Below, piece by piece: positions 1-8,784 of a DNA stretch of 64,000 bases. Position 1 is the stretch's first letter; every line of letters begins with the position of its first letter. Origin of the DNA: Micromonospora sp. Llam0 (GTDB taxonomy: Bacteria; Actinomycetota; Actinomycetes; Mycobacteriales; Micromonosporaceae); assembly GCF_003751085.1 (NCBI RefSeq), contig NZ_RJJY01000001.1:1240001-1304000 (forward strand), given 5' to 3'. The translations under genes were made by a program, and so were the position numbers. The notes under the pieces were generated by a model, which did not search any database, was not told the origin of the DNA, and saw only the letters and a program-made list of their open reading frames with translations.

Positions 1-427
1 CCCGGGGGCCGGCCGCCCGGACCGGATCCATCGCCGGGAACCGGGTCGTCATCCGGCGGGTCACCGGATGGCGGACCAGTTCGGTCCGTAGCACGCCGAT
101 CGTCTCCAGGTCCTCGGCGACCACCCCGGGCAGCCCTGGTCGCATCAACGCGATCCAGTCCGGCACCGGTTGGCGTTGTTCCAGCCGCAGCTCGGCCAGC
201 AGCGGGTCGGCGACCGGGTCACCGAGCGGCTGCCCGTCGACCGGGACCAGCAGGTCGTCGCGGATCTCGGCACGACCGGCGAGGATCAGCGTGACGATCG
301 CGGTGCCGGCGAGCCCGGCGCCGAGCAGATCCCGGCCGACGATCGGCCGGCCGGTGCTGTCGTCGAGCGCAACCAGGAAGAACTCCTCGGTCAGCGTCAA
401 CTCCGTCGGAGTTCGAGCACGGCGCAT
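1..427 (-). CDS. GPP34 (GOLPH3-like) phosphoprotein, C-terminal part outside window
   Basis: This is the N-terminal 142 residues of a GPP34-family protein, the bacterial relatives of the Golgi phosphoprotein GOLPH3/Vps74, which bind phosphoinositide-type lipids in eukaryotes and have no settled role in bacteria. The protein opens with the family's hallmark (LTLTEEFFLVALDDSTGRP) followed by a hydrophobic helix with GAGLAGTAIVTLILAGR. The ATG at 427 is preceded by AGGGGA at a good distance, which fixes the start. The gene runs off the left edge of the window, so its length and end cannot be seen. It is divergent from the dgt gene, with about 215 bases between them that could hold both promoters. 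Confidence 0.8.
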   Translation of the reverse strand, partial: MRRARTPTELTLTEEFFLVALDDSTGRPIVGRDLLGAGLAGTAIVTLILAGRAEIRDDLLVPVDGQPLGDPVADPLLAELRLEQRQPVPDWIALMRPGLPGVVAEDLETIGVLRTELVRHPVTRRMTTRFPAMDPVRAAGPR

Positions 428-641
428 CGTCGTCCCCTGCGGCGGTTTCTGGTGCGCGAGCCGAGCAGGGCCGCTGGAACGGCCCGGCAAGGATGGATGA
501 CCTTGCTGAAGCGGAACCTTACGACGCCGGACCAATCAGCTCAAGCCATTCCTTTGTTGGAAACCGGTGAATGTTCCTTCGACAGTGCCGAAATGCCACC
601 CCGCACCAGGTACGGCACCGGCGCCGGGTTAGCGTCTGCTG

Positions 642-2270
642 GTGGACCCGGCACCAGCAGCGACCCGGTCGGCCACCCCGCCGGCCGGGGACCTCCGCGC
701 CCGCCGCCTGTTCGGCCGACGGGCCGCCGCGGCCAGCGATCTGGCGGCGAGTCCGTTCCGGGCCGACCGGGACCGGATCGTCTCCTCACCGTTCTTCGCC
801 CGGCTCGGCGGCGTGACCCAGGTGATCAGCCCGGGCGGCTCCGGCCTGCTGGTGCACAACCGGCTCACCCACAGCCTCAAGGTGGCCCAGGTGGGCCGAG
901 CCGTCGCCGAGCGACTGACGGCCGACGAACGGCACCGTGCCCTGCTCGACGAGCTCGGCGGCTGCGACCCGGACGTGGTCGAGGCGGCGGCGCTCGCCCA
1001 CGACCTCGGCCACCCACCGTTCGGGCATCTCGGTGAACGGGTGCTGGACCGGGTGGCCCGGCACCGGCTCGGTCTGCCGGACGGTTTCGAGGGAAACGCC
1101 CAGTCCTACCGGATCGTCACCAGCACCGAGATCCGGGGCGAGGCGGCCGTCGGTCTGGACCTGACCGCAGCGGTACGGGCCGCCATGCTCAAGTACCCGT
1201 GGACCCGGCGGACCTATCCGCAGCCGCATCCGAGCCTGCTGCGCCCGGCGCCGCGTGGTGCCGCGGTCGCGCCCGACGATCCGGCGGTCGGGTCGGTCAA
1301 GTTCGGTGCCTACACCACCGAGGCGGCCGACCTGCGGCAGGCCCGGGCACCGTTCGCCGGGGTGATCGAGCCGTGGCAGCAGACCGTCGAAGCGTCGATA
1401 ATGGATACTGCCGACGACATCGCGTACGCCATCCACGATGTGGAGGACTTCCACCGGGTCGGCGTACTGCAGCAGGGCCCGGTCGCCGGGGAACTCGTCA
1501 CCTGGCAGCGCTCCGCCGCCGAGCTGCGGGAGCTCACCGACGCGGAGGTCGCCGCCAGCGCGCACCGCCCCGGCCGGTCCATTGAGCGGCTCCGCCGCCA
1601 GCTGCACCGCAAGGACAGCTGGATCGCCTCCGACGAGGCGTTCGCCGCCGCCGTCGAACACGTCCGCCAGGAGCTGGTGGACGGCCTGCTGATGGTGCCG
1701 TTCGACGGGTCGATCGAAGCGGAGGAGAGCATCAGCACCTTCTCCGCCCGGTGGACCCGGCGGCTGGTCGGCGCGATCGGCGTCACCGCCGACCCGCCGG
1801 TACGTTCCGGCCACGTGCTGCTGGCCACCGCCCAGTGGCACGAGGTGCAGGTGCTCAAGTTCGTGCACCACCGGTTCGTCCTCGCTCGGCCGGACCTGGC
1901 GCTGCACCAGCGCGGTCAGGCCGATCTGCTGGCCACCCTGGTCGACGCGCTGCACGCCTGGGTGACCGACCCGGACGAGCAGGGGCGGCTGCCCCGTCGG
2001 CTGCACGACCTGGTCGAGCTGGCGGAGGCCGAGTTGGCCGCGACCGTCGGCAGCGACACCCCACCCGGGGCGGGTGGCATCCCGGGCGGCGGCCTGATCG
2101 GCATCCCAGGCGCCCCGGCCCGCGGCCGGGTGGACGGCCTGGTCGCCGCCGCTCAGGGCCGGGCGATCATCGACTACGTCGCCTCCCTCACCGACGGCCA
2201 GGCAGTCGCGTTGCTGGGCGCGTTGACCGGCCGGTCCGGGCAGCTGTGGACCGACGCGTTCGTGCTGTGA
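642..2270 (+). CDS. dgt: deoxyguanosinetriphosphate triphosphohydrolase-like protein
   Basis: A cytoplasmic dNTP triphosphohydrolase of the HD superfamily, which splits dNTPs into nucleoside and tripolyphosphate. The metal-binding motif is clear: H77 in NRLTHSLKV, the H120-D121 pair in ALAHDLGHPPFGH, and a later Asp in SIMDTADDIAYAIHD. The predicted protein has 542 residues, somewhat longer than the common 420-500 residue form, with a Gly/Pro-rich insertion near residues 470-490 (PPGAGGIPGGGLIGIPGAPA). The start at 642 is a GTG with no strong ribosome binding site, so the exact N-terminus is uncertain. The gene stands alone on the plus strand and converges with the small gene ending at 2310. 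Confidence 0.9.
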   Translation: MDPAPAATRSATPPAGDLRARRLFGRRAAAASDLAASPFRADRDRIVSSPFFARLGGVTQVISPGGSGLLVHNRLTHSLKVAQVGRAVAERLTADERHRALLDELGGCDPDVVEAAALAHDLGHPPFGHLGERVLDRVARHRLGLPDGFEGNAQSYRIVTSTEIRGEAAVGLDLTAAVRAAMLKYPWTRRTYPQPHPSLLRPAPRGAAVAPDDPAVGSVKFGAYTTEAADLRQARAPFAGVIEPWQQTVEASIMDTADDIAYAIHDVEDFHRVGVLQQGPVAGELVTWQRSAAELRELTDAEVAASAHRPGRSIERLRRQLHRKDSWIASDEAFAAAVEHVRQELVDGLLMVPFDGSIEAEESISTFSARWTRRLVGAIGVTADPPVRSGHVLLATAQWHEVQVLKFVHHRFVLARPDLALHQRGQADLLATLVDALHAWVTDPDEQGRLPRRLHDLVELAEAELAATVGSDTPPGAGGIPGGGLIGIPGAPARGRVDGLVAAAQGRAIIDYVASLTDGQAVALLGALTGRSGQLWTDAFVL

Positions 2271-2309
2271 CCGACCCGTCCGGTTGGTGATCGACGGTCC
2301 CGGCGGCGG

Positions 2310-2642
2310 TCAGTCCCGCCAGCCGTAGTCCAGACTCACCAGACTGGTGCCGACGGTGATCCGGGCCAGGATACCGACCAGCGCCGACCGCCGCTGGTCG
2401 CGGCTGACCACGTCGGCGGCGTCGGCGTTCAGCTGCACGTACCGTTGCCACACCTGCTGTTCGATCTCCTCGGCGTTGATCAGGGGACGGTCACATTCCG
2501 TGTCGGGGCAGGCGTAGTGGCGGGTGTCGTCGTCGGTGCTGGCCGGAATCAACAGGCGGTCACCGCACCACAGCAGACCGCGCAGGATGTAGAGGTCGGA
2601 ACCGGTCGTGTCACGGCGTGCAGGGTTGACCATGATGCCCAT
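2310..2642 (-). CDS. small protein resembling a serine-recombinase zinc-ribbon segment
   Basis: A 110-residue protein of unknown function. Its core (LRGLLWCGDRLLIPAS, then YACPDTEC, then INAEEIEQQVWQRY) follows the order of the recombinase zinc beta-ribbon region that joins the catalytic and C-terminal parts of large serine recombinases. The first Cys pair is incomplete: CGDR appears where CGxC is usual. No catalytic serine domain is present nearby, so it is not a recombinase. A GGAGG about ten bases before the ATG at 2642 supports translation. It lies downstream of the thioesterase on the same strand with a 106-base gap. It could be a domesticated fragment or an unrelated small zinc-binding protein. 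Confidence 0.6.
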   Translation of the reverse strand: MGIMVNPARRDTTGSDLYILRGLLWCGDRLLIPASTDDDTRHYACPDTECDRPLINAEEIEQQVWQRYVQLNADAADVVSRDQRRSALVGILARITVGTSLVSLDYGWRD

Positions 2643-2748
2643 GTCTCATCGCCTCCTGCCAGTGTGTACGGGCCGGAGGGGTGTCCGGTTCGCCGGATCG
2701 CCACAGCAATGGGCGGGCTGGCGCCGGATGGGCGGGCCGCCGGCGGCG

Positions 2749-3147
2749 TCAGGGGCGGCGGCCGCCGCCCGGACGGAGGTTCTGCAGGCGCACCTGACCC
2801 CGGGCGATCAGCTGGCCGTCACTGTCGGTGATCTGGACCTGCCACAGTTGCTGGCTGTAGCCGCGGTGGACCGGCGTGCCGACGGCGATCAGCTCCCCGC
2901 CGGAGGCCGCCTTCAGGAAGTCGGTCTGGTTGGCCACCCCCACCACCCGGCCCTCGTCACCGAGCCAGGTTGCCGCGCCGAGGCTCGCCGCGCTCTCCAC
3001 CAGCGCGCAGTACACCCCGCCGTGCACGATCCCGAACAACTGGTGCAGCGCCGGGGTCACCAGCAGCCGTAGCTCCACCCGCTGCGCGGACACCTCTGCT
3101 GCCCGTACGCCGAGCTGCGCGTCGAACCCACCCAATGGCCTGTCCAT
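2749..3147 (-). CDS. PaaI-family hotdog thioesterase
   Basis: A 132-residue single-domain hotdog-fold thioesterase, expected to hydrolyse acyl- or aryl-CoA thioesters in the cytoplasm. The family signature HQLFGIVHGGVYCALVESAAS contains the HGG motif at the start of the central helix, and VGVANQTDFLKAASGG follows as the substrate-binding strand. The length fits the PaaI/YdiI group. It sits between an acyltransferase gene (3193-4395) and the small zinc-ribbon protein on the same strand, but the 45-base gap and the different chemistry do not show a shared pathway. The substrate cannot be told from sequence. Confidence 0.85.
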   Translation of the reverse strand: MDRPLGGFDAQLGVRAAEVSAQRVELRLLVTPALHQLFGIVHGGVYCALVESAASLGAATWLGDEGRVVGVANQTDFLKAASGGELIAVGTPVHRGYSQQLWQVQITDSDGQLIARGQVRLQNLRPGGGRRP

Positions 3148-3192
3148 GGTGCCTCCCGTCGGCGGGCGGTACCGCCCCGTCGGCGAGCGTAG

Positions 3193-4395
3193 TCAACCCG
3201 TGTGGGCGCGCCGCCGGGGATCCGGCTCGGTCTGCTGCCGGCCCCGCGTCAGCGGGCCGGCTGGTGGAGCCGGAATGGCTGACGTTGCCGGCGCGGCTGG
3301 CGGAGTAGGCGGAGTAGGCCTGAGCCGACGCATCGCCGGCAGCTCGACCCACCGGTGCAGCGGCACCGCCAACAGGTAGGACCCGACCAGGAACGCCAGG
3401 GTCAACCCGACCGCCTGCCCGGTGGCCCACTCCCGGTCCCGGCCGACGAGGTGCATGACAGTCACGATCACCACCAGATGCAGCAGGAAGAACGCGTACG
3501 ACACCTCGCCCAGATGGACCGCGACCCGGTGCCGCCACCAGGACCGCCGGCCGTGCAGATCGGCCAGTGCCGCCGCCGGGACCAGCAGGCCGATCGTCAC
3601 GATCGTCGCCGCGGTGTCGCGGGCCTGCGCCGGCAGCCACTCGACGGCGAGATAGTTCGCCACCCACAGGGCGGTGGCCACCGGCAGTCCCGGCCCGCGC
3701 CAGGCACCGCGCCGCACCAGCAGCGCCAGCACGATGCCGAGCAGGAACTCCAACATCCGGACCGGCGGGAAGATGTAGACGAACCAGCGGCGGTGTTCCG
3801 CCGCGATCAGCAGGTCGGCCACCACCGGCATCAGCCAGACGGCGGCCGGCAGCGCGACGGCGGCGACCCGCAGCGCTGTCGTGCCGAGCCGGCGCAGTCC
3901 CGCGTACAGCAGGGGGAACGCCAGGTAGAACGCCATCTCGCAGGAGAGCGACCAGGTGACCGGGTTGATGCCCAGGTAGTACACGTCCGACGGATGCCAG
4001 GCCTGCACCAGCGGCGCGGAGAAGGCCAGCAGCCGCGGCCAGATGTCCGGCAGCCGGGCCGTCAGCACCATGCCGACGACGGCCGGCACCAGGGCGACCA
4101 GGTGGGCCGGGTAGACCCGCGCCAGGCGGCCCCACCAGAACCGGCCCGGCCGGTAACCGGGGCGGACCGACCAGGTGAGGACGAAGCCGGACAGCACGAA
4201 GAAGAACGAGACGCCCAGGTCACCGCCGTTGAACAGGATGCCGGCGATCCGACTGTCCTGCGGGTCAGCCAACGGGATGAACGAGTAGGCGTGCACGCCG
4301 AAGACCAGCAGTGCCGCGGCGAACCGCAGCCCGGTCAGCGACGGCAGCCGGCCCGGCGAGGGAGGGGTGGCAGGCACCGGGCCAACGATATCCAC
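3193..4395 (-). CDS. acyltransferase 3 (OafA/YrhL-like) membrane protein
   Basis: A 400-residue integral membrane acyltransferase of the family that O-acylates surface polysaccharides, glycolipids or macrolides. It begins with the family motif (LPSLTGLRFAAALLVFGVH), in which Arg and His are the conserved residues, followed by about ten hydrophobic segments, and it ends with a Pro/Ala-rich cytoplasmic tail. GVSFFFVLSGFVLTWS and SLSCEMAFYLAFPLLY are further conserved blocks. The start at 4395 is close to the divergent GGDEF-EAL gene, leaving about 150 bases for both promoters. The acyl acceptor cannot be predicted; there is no polysaccharide cluster around it. Confidence 0.85.
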   Translation of the reverse strand: MDIVGPVPATPPSPGRLPSLTGLRFAAALLVFGVHAYSFIPLADPQDSRIAGILFNGGDLGVSFFFVLSGFVLTWSVRPGYRPGRFWWGRLARVYPAHLVALVPAVVGMVLTARLPDIWPRLLAFSAPLVQAWHPSDVYYLGINPVTWSLSCEMAFYLAFPLLYAGLRRLGTTALRVAAVALPAAVWLMPVVADLLIAAEHRRWFVYIFPPVRMLEFLLGIVLALLVRRGAWRGPGLPVATALWVANYLAVEWLPAQARDTAATIVTIGLLVPAAALADLHGRRSWWRHRVAVHLGEVSYAFFLLHLVVIVTVMHLVGRDREWATGQAVGLTLAFLVGSYLLAVPLHRWVELPAMRRLRPTPPTPPAAPATSAIPAPPAGPLTRGRQQTEPDPRRRAHTG

Positions 4396-4546
4396 CGGCG
4401 TCGTACGTCAAACCAGCGATATCTACCCGCGCCGTACCCCAAGCGGACGATTGGTCGGCGGTGCGGCGGCGACCATCAGCCGCGACCGATCGGGCCCCGC
4501 CGTGGCGGACCCGGCCTGACCAGGCTGGCCGCCCCGTCACCTTGGT

Positions 4547-6961
4547 ATGGTGTCGGCCTGTTCGACGAATCAGCCGGTGAATGACATGTGCGCAGGGGCC
4601 ATCGTGACGCGACCCGCCGCGCCGGGGACGGGGCGGGCCTTGTCGTCGTCGTTGCCGGCACTGGTTTTCCTGGCGTTCGGTGTCGTCGCCGCCGCGCTCT
4701 ACGCGGCGTTCGACACGCCGCTGATCGCCGGACCGGCCTTCACCGTCGCCGGGGTGGGTGGCGCGCTCGCCGTGACCCTGGGCCCCCGCTGGCACCGGGC
4801 CCAGCCGCGCTGGGCCTGGCGGATGCTCGCCGTCGCCTGTGTGTGCTTCCTCACCGGAGCGCTGGCCCGGCCGTGGGCGGTCGAGCAGGACGGGCCGTAC
4901 GCGCTGACCGCCGACGCCGCCACCGTGCCGGGCTACCTGTTCATGCTGCTCGGCCTGGCCGGGCTGCTGCGCACCCGGGGGCGGCTGCCGTCGCACGCGG
5001 TGATCGACGGTCTGATCGTCTTCATCGGCGCGGCGCTGTGCTCCGTACTGCTGCTGGCGGTGCCGGCGGGCAGCATCACCGACCGTCCGCCCCTGGTCTC
5101 CGCCCTGGCCGCGCTGTATCCGATCTTCGACGTGATCCTGATCCTGCTGCTGGTCAGCCTGGCCTTCACCACCGCCGTGCGACGGCCGAGCTACCTGCTG
5201 CTGGTCGCCTCCATGAGTCTGCTGGTGGTCGGCGACGTGCTCTACGCCATCATCGGAGTCTCCGGCCAGCTCACCGGATCCCGGCTGCTGGATCTGCCGT
5301 TCCTGCTCGGTTTCCTGTTGATCGGCGCCGCCGCCCTGCACCCCTCGGTGGTCGACCTCGGTCAGGCGGCCCGGTTGCCGGTGCAGGCGTGGTCCTGGCA
5401 GCGGCTGCTGCTGATCGGCCCGGCGCTGGCCGCGCCATCCCTGCTCACCGTCTTCGTCTCCGGCCGGTCGACAGCCGACCGGCTGGTGCTCGGCGTGGGC
5501 GGTGCCGCCATGGTGGTGCTGCTGATGATGCGGGCGGTCTCCGCCGTCCAGGGGTACGCCGCCGCGCAACGGCGCTACGAACACCGCGCCACCCACGACC
5601 CGCTGACCGGTTTGCCGAACCGGTTGATGCTCGCCGCCGAGGTACGCCGGCTGCTCACCGCCGGTCGGCCGGCGGACACCGGGGTCTGGGTGTTCTTCCT
5701 CGACCTCGACGGGTTCAAACTGGTCAACGACTCGTGGGGGCACCACGCCGGCGACCAGCTGATCGCCCAGGTGGCGGCCCGACTGCGGGCGGCGCTGCCG
5801 GCTGCGGCGACGGTCGCCCGGGTCGGCGGGGACGAGTTCGTCGTGGTCCAGTTGGGCAGCCGAGCGCAGGCCGTGGCGCTGGCCGACCGGATCATCGACT
5901 GCGTGCACGAACCGCTGCGGATCCGGCAGGTCGAGGCGGTGATCACCGCCTCGGTCGGGATTGCCGGGACCCAGCTCGACGACGGTGGCGCGGGCGACGA
6001 CCCGCCGGTGACCGCCGACGCGTTGCTGCGTGACGCCGACACGGCCATGTACCAGGCGAAGGCCGATGGTCGCGGCCGCTGGGTGATGTTCGACGCGTCG
6101 ATGCACGAGCGGGTCCGCGAGCGGGTGGAGATCGAACAGGCCCTGCGGATCGCGCTCAGCGAGGACGATCTGCGGATCGCCTTCCAACCGATCGTCGACC
6201 TGGAAAGCGGCAGCCTGATCGGCGCCGAGGCGTTGCTGCGCTGGGAACACCCAGGCCGGGGCAACATCTCACCGGCGGTGTTCATCCCGATCGCCGAGGA
6301 CACCGGGCTGATCGGACCGATTGGACGGTGGGTGCTCGACCGGTCGTTGCGGCAACTGGCGCAGTGGCGGGCGGACGGCACGGTGCCGGCGGATTTCTGG
6401 ATGTCGGTCAATGTGTCGCCCCGCCAGTTGCGTGACCCGGGTCTGATCCGGGCGTTGGACGACACGCTCGACCGTCACCGGGTGCCGGCCCCGGCCGTCG
6501 TCCTGGAGATCACCGAGTCGGTGATGATCGACCCGACCAGCGTCACCGGCCAGGTGCTGGCAGACCTGCGGCAGCGGGGTATCCGGATCGTCGTCGACGA
6601 CTTCGGCACCGGGTTCTCCGCACTGGGCTATCTGCGCAAGCATCCGGTCACCGGGGTCAAGGTGGATCGGGCGTTCGTCGCCGGCCTCGGCCAGAGCGCC
6701 AAGGACGAGGAGATCGTCCGGGCGGTGGTGGCGATGAGCAGCGCCCTGCACCTGACCGTGGTCGCGGAGGGAGTCGAGACGCCGCTGCAGCAGGGCGTGC
6801 TCGCCGTCCTCGGCGTGCTGTTCGGGCAGGGCAGGCTGTGGGGAGAGCCGGTCGGCCCGGCTGAGTTCGCCCGACAGTGGGCAAGCCGACCCGCCGACCC
6901 GGTGGACGGGCCGGCGGTGCCGGCTGCCGGGCAGGTTCAGGGACGCGGCGGCAACTCGTAG
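4547..6961 (+). CDS. membrane GGDEF-EAL cyclic-di-GMP enzyme
   Basis: An 804-residue bifunctional-type c-di-GMP protein. The first 340 residues hold about nine membrane helices, which may sense a membrane or external signal. The GGDEF domain follows (HDPLTGLPNRLML, then an intact VGGDEF near residue 427), and the EAL domain after it has an intact GAEALLRWEHP and DDFGTGFSALGYLR. Both catalytic signatures are present, so it may synthesise or degrade c-di-GMP, or one domain may regulate the other. In streptomycetes such proteins control development through BldD. The start is uncertain: the ATG at 4547 lacks a good ribosome binding site and an ATG at 4586 is possible. Its end overlaps the convergent acetyltransferase gene by 25 bases. 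Confidence 0.9.
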   Translation: MVSACSTNQPVNDMCAGAIVTRPAAPGTGRALSSSLPALVFLAFGVVAAALYAAFDTPLIAGPAFTVAGVGGALAVTLGPRWHRAQPRWAWRMLAVACVCFLTGALARPWAVEQDGPYALTADAATVPGYLFMLLGLAGLLRTRGRLPSHAVIDGLIVFIGAALCSVLLLAVPAGSITDRPPLVSALAALYPIFDVILILLLVSLAFTTAVRRPSYLLLVASMSLLVVGDVLYAIIGVSGQLTGSRLLDLPFLLGFLLIGAAALHPSVVDLGQAARLPVQAWSWQRLLLIGPALAAPSLLTVFVSGRSTADRLVLGVGGAAMVVLLMMRAVSAVQGYAAAQRRYEHRATHDPLTGLPNRLMLAAEVRRLLTAGRPADTGVWVFFLDLDGFKLVNDSWGHHAGDQLIAQVAARLRAALPAAATVARVGGDEFVVVQLGSRAQAVALADRIIDCVHEPLRIRQVEAVITASVGIAGTQLDDGGAGDDPPVTADALLRDADTAMYQAKADGRGRWVMFDASMHERVRERVEIEQALRIALSEDDLRIAFQPIVDLESGSLIGAEALLRWEHPGRGNISPAVFIPIAEDTGLIGPIGRWVLDRSLRQLAQWRADGTVPADFWMSVNVSPRQLRDPGLIRALDDTLDRHRVPAPAVVLEITESVMIDPTSVTGQVLADLRQRGIRIVVDDFGTGFSALGYLRKHPVTGVKVDRAFVAGLGQSAKDEEIVRAVVAMSSALHLTVVAEGVETPLQQGVLAVLGVLFGQGRLWGEPVGPAEFARQWASRPADPVDGPAVPAAGQVQGRGGNS

Positions 6962-7488
6962 AGCCAGAACGTTTGCTCGTCCAGCCGGGTCGCCCGCGCC
7001 CCCTCGGTCAACGACCCCAGGGTCTGATGGATCGCCCGGCCCAGCCCGATCTGGTCGTTGCGGCGGCAGATGTCCAACGCCGCGACGCCGTCGCTGTCCT
7101 GCACCCGTTGCCACATGTCGGCGATCACCGACTCGAAGATGCCGCAACCGCGGTACTGCGGATGGACGGCGAAGAATCCGATGTACCAGATCCGGCGCTG
7201 CGCGTACAGGTCGGGCCAGCGGTGGGCGAAGTAGTCCGGGGAGATCAGCGGCATCGAATCCAGTTCGTTGGTGAAGGTGGCGAGCGCGGTCAGCAGATCG
7301 GGGGACCGGTCGTCGCGCCCCAGATACTTCAGCACCCGGGCGTCGCTCAGCACCTGGTCGAACTCGGCCCGGTCCATCACGTGACGTTGGACCGCGGTGA
7401 CCCGGAGTTCGTCGAACGCGGTGGTGTACAACTGCCAGGTCGGTTCGGAGAGTTCGGGTGGGATGCTCGTTTCGACCTGTATGCGCAT
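6937..7488 (-). CDS. GNAT-family acetyltransferase-like protein
   Basis: A 183-residue protein with the GNAT acetyl-CoA fold. The pyrophosphate-binding motif A is visible as IGFFAVHPQYRGCGIFESVI, close to the QxxGxG/A consensus, and WLYELPPRP forms the last strand. Residues before it (MDRAEFDQVLSDARVLKYLG) form the acceptor-side region, which is not recognisable as a particular subfamily. It is expected to be cytoplasmic. The 3' end overlaps the convergent GGDEF-EAL gene by 25 bases, so the two transcripts are partly antisense to each other. The substrate is unknown. Confidence 0.75.
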   Translation of the reverse strand: MRIQVETSIPPELSEPTWQLYTTAFDELRVTAVQRHVMDRAEFDQVLSDARVLKYLGRDDRSPDLLTALATFTNELDSMPLISPDYFAHRWPDLYAQRRIWYIGFFAVHPQYRGCGIFESVIADMWQRVQDSDGVAALDICRRNDQIGLGRAIHQTLGSLTEGARATRLDEQTFWLYELPPRP

Positions 7489-7690
7489 TACTATCCTCCG
7501 GGCCCGCGCCGGTAGACGGGGGTGGACGCGAGCCCTGCCACCGAGTATGAGCGACCACTGAGCCCAAGGTCAGGCTGTGGGCGGCGGGCGAAATTTTCGA
7601 CACCGGCACCGATCCGCGGACCGTCCGGCTGCGTACTGCTGTACGGGCACAACGGTGTGCCGTGCCCGCGAACGCCGAGGAGGGGCAGTC

Positions 7691-8779
7691 ATGCAGCGAC
7701 CGGCACAGGGGGGCGAACCAGCCGCGATCGAACTCGGCCCAGTGCAGCGGCCCGGTACGGTCTGGCCTGGTCCCGCTCCCGGCCAGCCACGCGAACCGGA
7801 CGACGAGCAGCCGGAGCAGCAGCACCACCTCGACCACCTCGACCACGACGAACCGGTGACCGCGCCGCCGGGCCTGTTGCCACCGCCGCCGTGGCTGGCC
7901 CGGGAACTGGACCGACCGGAACCGGTCACCCCGGCGGTACCGTTCTTCGACCCGGAACCCGACACGTCCGAGCCGACCGGTCGCAGTCCGCGCCGACTCG
8001 CGATGGTCGTCACCGGGCTGGTGGCGCTGTTCCTGGTCGCCGCGCTGGTCGGGGCCGGCGTCGTCGACGCGCTGCGGACCACATCGGACACCACCACCGC
8101 CGACGCCCTGCCGCCGGCCGACGGTCCCGGTGTGGTCGACCCCGCCGCCGTCGACCCGGAACCCGCCACCGAACGCCTGGTGACCGGCCCGCTCGGCGAG
8201 CTACAGCAGGCCGAATTCGACCTGGTCAGCGGCACCACGACGGTCAACATCCGGGCCGCTGATCTCGGCGGTGACCTGTACCGGGTCCGGACCCCGATCG
8301 ACGCCGACGTGCAACCACGGGTGATCGCCGACGGCAACCGGATCAAGCTGCACCTGGTGCCGAACGACCAGTCCGGCCCCGGTGTCGTCGACATCGAGCT
8401 GCACTCGTCGGTGCGCTGGCAGTTGCGGCTCACCGGCGGTGTCGCGGAACACGCGATCGACCTGACCGGTGCCGAGCTGAGCGGAGTGGACATCGTCGGC
8501 GGGGCGGCCCGCATCGAGCTGTCCCTGCCCGCGCCGGACGGCACCCTGCCGGTGCGGATGACCGGCGGCGCCAACCAGTTCCTGATCAACGCCCCGGATG
8601 GGCCGCCGGCCCAGGTCCGGTTCGGGTCCGGGGCAGCCAGCGCCACCATCGACACCCGCAGCCACGACGGTATCGCCCCCGGTGCCGTCTTCACCGGCCA
8701 AGGCTGGGCGGGCGCGACCGACCGCTACGACATCGACGCCGTCGCCGGACTGTCCGTGCTCACCCTGCAACGGAACTGA
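7691..8779 (+). CDS. single-pass membrane protein with extracellular beta domain
   Basis: A 362-residue protein I do not recognise as a named family. Residues 1-110 are Pro/Glu/Gln-rich and probably cytoplasmic (including DEQPEQQHHLDHLDHDE). One membrane helix follows (LAMVVTGLVALFLVAALVG), and the remaining 220 residues should be outside the cell. This outer part alternates strands (TTTVNIRAADLGGDLYRVRTP, VDIELHSSVRWQLRLTGG) and resembles the repetitive beta-helical domains of adhesin-like or DUF4097-type proteins. The start is set by the ATG at 7691, preceded by GGAGGGGCA. The stop lies six bases from the end of the convergent hrpA gene. Function unknown. Confidence 0.75.
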   Translation: MQRPAQGGEPAAIELGPVQRPGTVWPGPAPGQPREPDDEQPEQQHHLDHLDHDEPVTAPPGLLPPPPWLARELDRPEPVTPAVPFFDPEPDTSEPTGRSPRRLAMVVTGLVALFLVAALVGAGVVDALRTTSDTTTADALPPADGPGVVDPAAVDPEPATERLVTGPLGELQQAEFDLVSGTTTVNIRAADLGGDLYRVRTPIDADVQPRVIADGNRIKLHLVPNDQSGPGVVDIELHSSVRWQLRLTGGVAEHAIDLTGAELSGVDIVGGAARIELSLPAPDGTLPVRMTGGANQFLINAPDGPPAQVRFGSGAASATIDTRSHDGIAPGAVFTGQGWAGATDRYDIDAVAGLSVLTLQRN

Positions 8780-8784
8780 CCGAC

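Noticed and set aside
4265..6250. 661-codon minus-strand open frame opposite the GGDEF-EAL gene
   Set aside because: The intact GGDEF and EAL motifs prove the plus-strand gene. The opposite frame is a Gln/His/Asp-rich shadow.
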